From assembly GCF_033097525.1 (NCBI RefSeq), contig NZ_CP109907.1, forward strand, positions 2,976,001 through 3,040,000: a stretch of DNA of 64,000 bases. The letters run 5' to 3'. Positions within the stretch are counted from its first letter, which is position 1. Each line of letters starts with the position of its first letter. The position numbers were made by a program, and so were the translations under genes. The notes under the pieces are model-generated. The model searched no databases and had not been told where the DNA came from. It worked only from the letters and a program-made list of their open reading frames with translations. Shown here in pieces: positions 62,629-64,000 of this stretch. Origin of the DNA: Sphingobacterium sp. UGAL515B_05. GTDB lineage: Bacteria > Bacteroidota > Bacteroidia > Sphingobacteriales > Sphingobacteriaceae.

Positions 62629-64000
62629 ATGAAAAGAAATTTGATCAAAATCCTAGCTTTATTGCTTACGTTGTTTTTCAACGCGCCTTCAATTTTTGCA
62701 CAGGGAGTTGAAGAAAATACCGATATGAGGAACTACCTCAATAATATGTTTTCTACTCTTGATAAAACTAAAGTGCCAGATGGACTATTAAGGGATTTTT
62801 CATTCGAACTTGTTGATTTAGATAAGTATTCAGGTACTCTTTTAAATAAGGATAATTTTATAGATCGACCAACTTATGAAATGTTCCTGCGTACTATAAA
62901 ATCAGCTTCTGTTTCTACCTCTCCATTTGGAGATGTTGAAACTATTATGTTAAATCAAGGTAACGCTGGAACAAATACTACCGTTTCGTTAAGTGCTGCA
63001 GCCTACCGCTATTCCTTTATAAAGGCAAATGCAAAAAACGATCAATTGATAAATTATGCAAATGGTAAGGTTTCCGATAATGTTAAAAATGGTGTTTGGC
63101 AAAATCCTTATTCCAGTGGATATGCTTTGGGTTTTGCTCCACATGATAGTATTTTTAATGCTGGATCTCTTACATACAAACTCAATTCAAATGTGTGGTT
63201 TTCAAATTTATCTTATTCAAAGATTGAGATTGACCCAGGTGATGGTGGGGGGTATAGGCAGATTACTTTAGGAGGAAGCTTAACTGCGAATTATCCATCA
63301 TCGGGAAGAAAAGAAATTAAAATGCGGATCACACTCACAGGTGGGAATCAATTGCAATCACATTCAAATATTCAAGTACTTTTACCAACTACCGCAGCTA
63401 GAGCCTTTGGTATAGGTTCAAAATTTTCTTACGCAACAACAAAAGTTGGTGGCGCATATAATGGAGTGAGTACATCGGCGGAAGTGTACACTATTTGTCG
63501 AGTCAATAATGAAATAAAGAAACCACTTGTTGTCGTGGAAGGTTTTGATCCCCGCGCTCTTAGCGTTTTAGTTGATAAGGATCCAAATACTGAATTAAAA
63601 GGTAAAGGAGTCGTAAGTGTTGAAAGTTTTATGAAGGTACTTAAACGCACTTATGAAGGAGAGCGTATACTGGATGAATATGATATAGTTTATGTTGATT
63701 TTGTAAATAGTGAGGAATATATTCAGGCGAATGCAAACACACTTAAAGAGGTAATACTTTGGGTTAATCAACAAAAACAACAGAATAATAGCGCCGAACC
63801 TAATATCGTTATGGGACAAAGTATGGGTGGGCTAATTGCGCGGTATGCCCTGAAAAAAATGGAGGTAGCCAATATTGCTCATAACACCTCTATATATGTT
63901 AGCCATGATGCCCCACATTTGGGAGCAAATGTCCCTTTGGGAGTACTTTATGGTGTATATGCCATCAATTCATTCTTAGAGAATAAATCAATTCTAAATT
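62629..64000 (+). CDS. Secreted lipase-like alpha/beta hydrolase (3' end beyond window)
   Basis: An open frame of at least 457 codons that continues past the window end. It begins MKRNLIKILALLLTLFFNAP (signal peptide, cut near FAQG). The first 270 residues are a non-catalytic part of beta strands, followed by the hydrolase: VVVEGFDPRALSVLV (strand and oxyanion region), then NIVMGQSMGGLIARYALKK with the nucleophile Ser in G-Q-S-M-G. Acid and His residues must lie beyond the end. The sequence resembles secreted lipases or PGAP1-like esterases of Bacteroidota. It is preceded by the third repeat motif. Confidence 0.85.
   Translation, partial: MKRNLIKILALLLTLFFNAPSIFAQGVEENTDMRNYLNNMFSTLDKTKVPDGLLRDFSFELVDLDKYSGTLLNKDNFIDRPTYEMFLRTIKSASVSTSPFGDVETIMLNQGNAGTNTTVSLSAAAYRYSFIKANAKNDQLINYANGKVSDNVKNGVWQNPYSSGYALGFAPHDSIFNAGSLTYKLNSNVWFSNLSYSKIEIDPGDGGGYRQITLGGSLTANYPSSGRKEIKMRITLTGGNQLQSHSNIQVLLPTTAARAFGIGSKFSYATTKVGGAYNGVSTSAEVYTICRVNNEIKKPLVVVEGFDPRALSVLVDKDPNTELKGKGVVSVESFMKVLKRTYEGERILDEYDIVYVDFVNSEEYIQANANTLKEVILWVNQQKQQNNSAEPNIVMGQSMGGLIARYALKKMEVANIAHNTSIYVSHDAPHLGANVPLGVLYGVYAINSFLENKSILN

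Overview
The window reads as a chromosomal stretch of a Bacteroidota bacterium, most like Sphingobacterium or another Sphingobacteriaceae. The evidence is the TAnnTTTG type -7 promoter boxes, the scarcity of strong Shine-Dalgarno sites, many signal peptides and lipoproteins, SusC-type 'EVVVTG' plug motifs, DUF3857/DUF1080/DUF1634 families and MocR-type regulators. The genus is an inference. No rRNA, tRNA, CRISPR array or intact insertion sequence was seen.

Layout. 0-10 kb: housekeeping and secreted enzymes (VOC protein, Crp/Fnr regulator, asparagine synthetase asnB, M28 peptidase coupled to a NodB-fold protein, S9/DPP-IV peptidase, DUF1080 protein, folB). 10-18 kb: orphan AAA+ ATPase, Hsp20 behind a sigma-54-like promoter, hotdog thioesterase, ECF sigma factor with a membrane partner, ABC1/UbiB kinase, an atypical SDR, YceI, a second Crp/Fnr regulator and a GNAT enzyme. 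18-27.5 kb: DUF1634/TauE pair, then a metal efflux RND system (tolC-cusB-cusA-like) with its response regulator and sensor kinase. 27.6-30.2 kb: Tat-exported phospholipase C. 30.2-37.6 kb: a compact biotin operon bioB-A-F-G-C-D, divergent from a MocR regulator that has lost its PLP lysine. 37.7-44.6 kb: a 31-residue acidic peptide gene, a DUF3857 protein, a sigma factor with a TonB-like partner, and a divergent VWA protein. 44.6-52.3 kb: mixed small genes, desaturase, XRE regulator, sugar isomerase, universal stress protein, GNAT, hydrolase.

The accessory part is 52.7-64 kb, more A+T rich towards its end. An acyltransferase-like membrane protein and a GH18 chitinase are followed by a 5'-truncated gene and then an intact lipoprotein gene of the cholesterol-dependent cytolysin superfamily, of the CDC-like (CDCL) type. 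The truncated gene corresponds to a short partner lacking the C-terminal domain; the intact one is a long partner with an extra domain of about 145 residues. Between them lies an unrecognised lipoprotein that could give self-protection. Directly downstream are an S41 protease lipoprotein, a C10 (streptopain-like) protease with a small lipoprotein that could be its inhibitor, and a secreted lipase-like hydrolase cut by the window end. A roughly 30-bp motif recurs upstream of the C10 protease (twice) and of the hydrolase (once). Together this looks like an antagonism or predation locus built on a pore-forming pair with processing proteases, and it is the most notable content of the window.

Other points of interest are the degenerate MocR beside the biotin operon, the small acidic peptide gene with its own terminator, a duplicated 63-bp element near 47.7 kb, a decayed tandem 79-bp repeat near 10.7 kb, and plug-like motifs shared by the TonB-like and VWA proteins.
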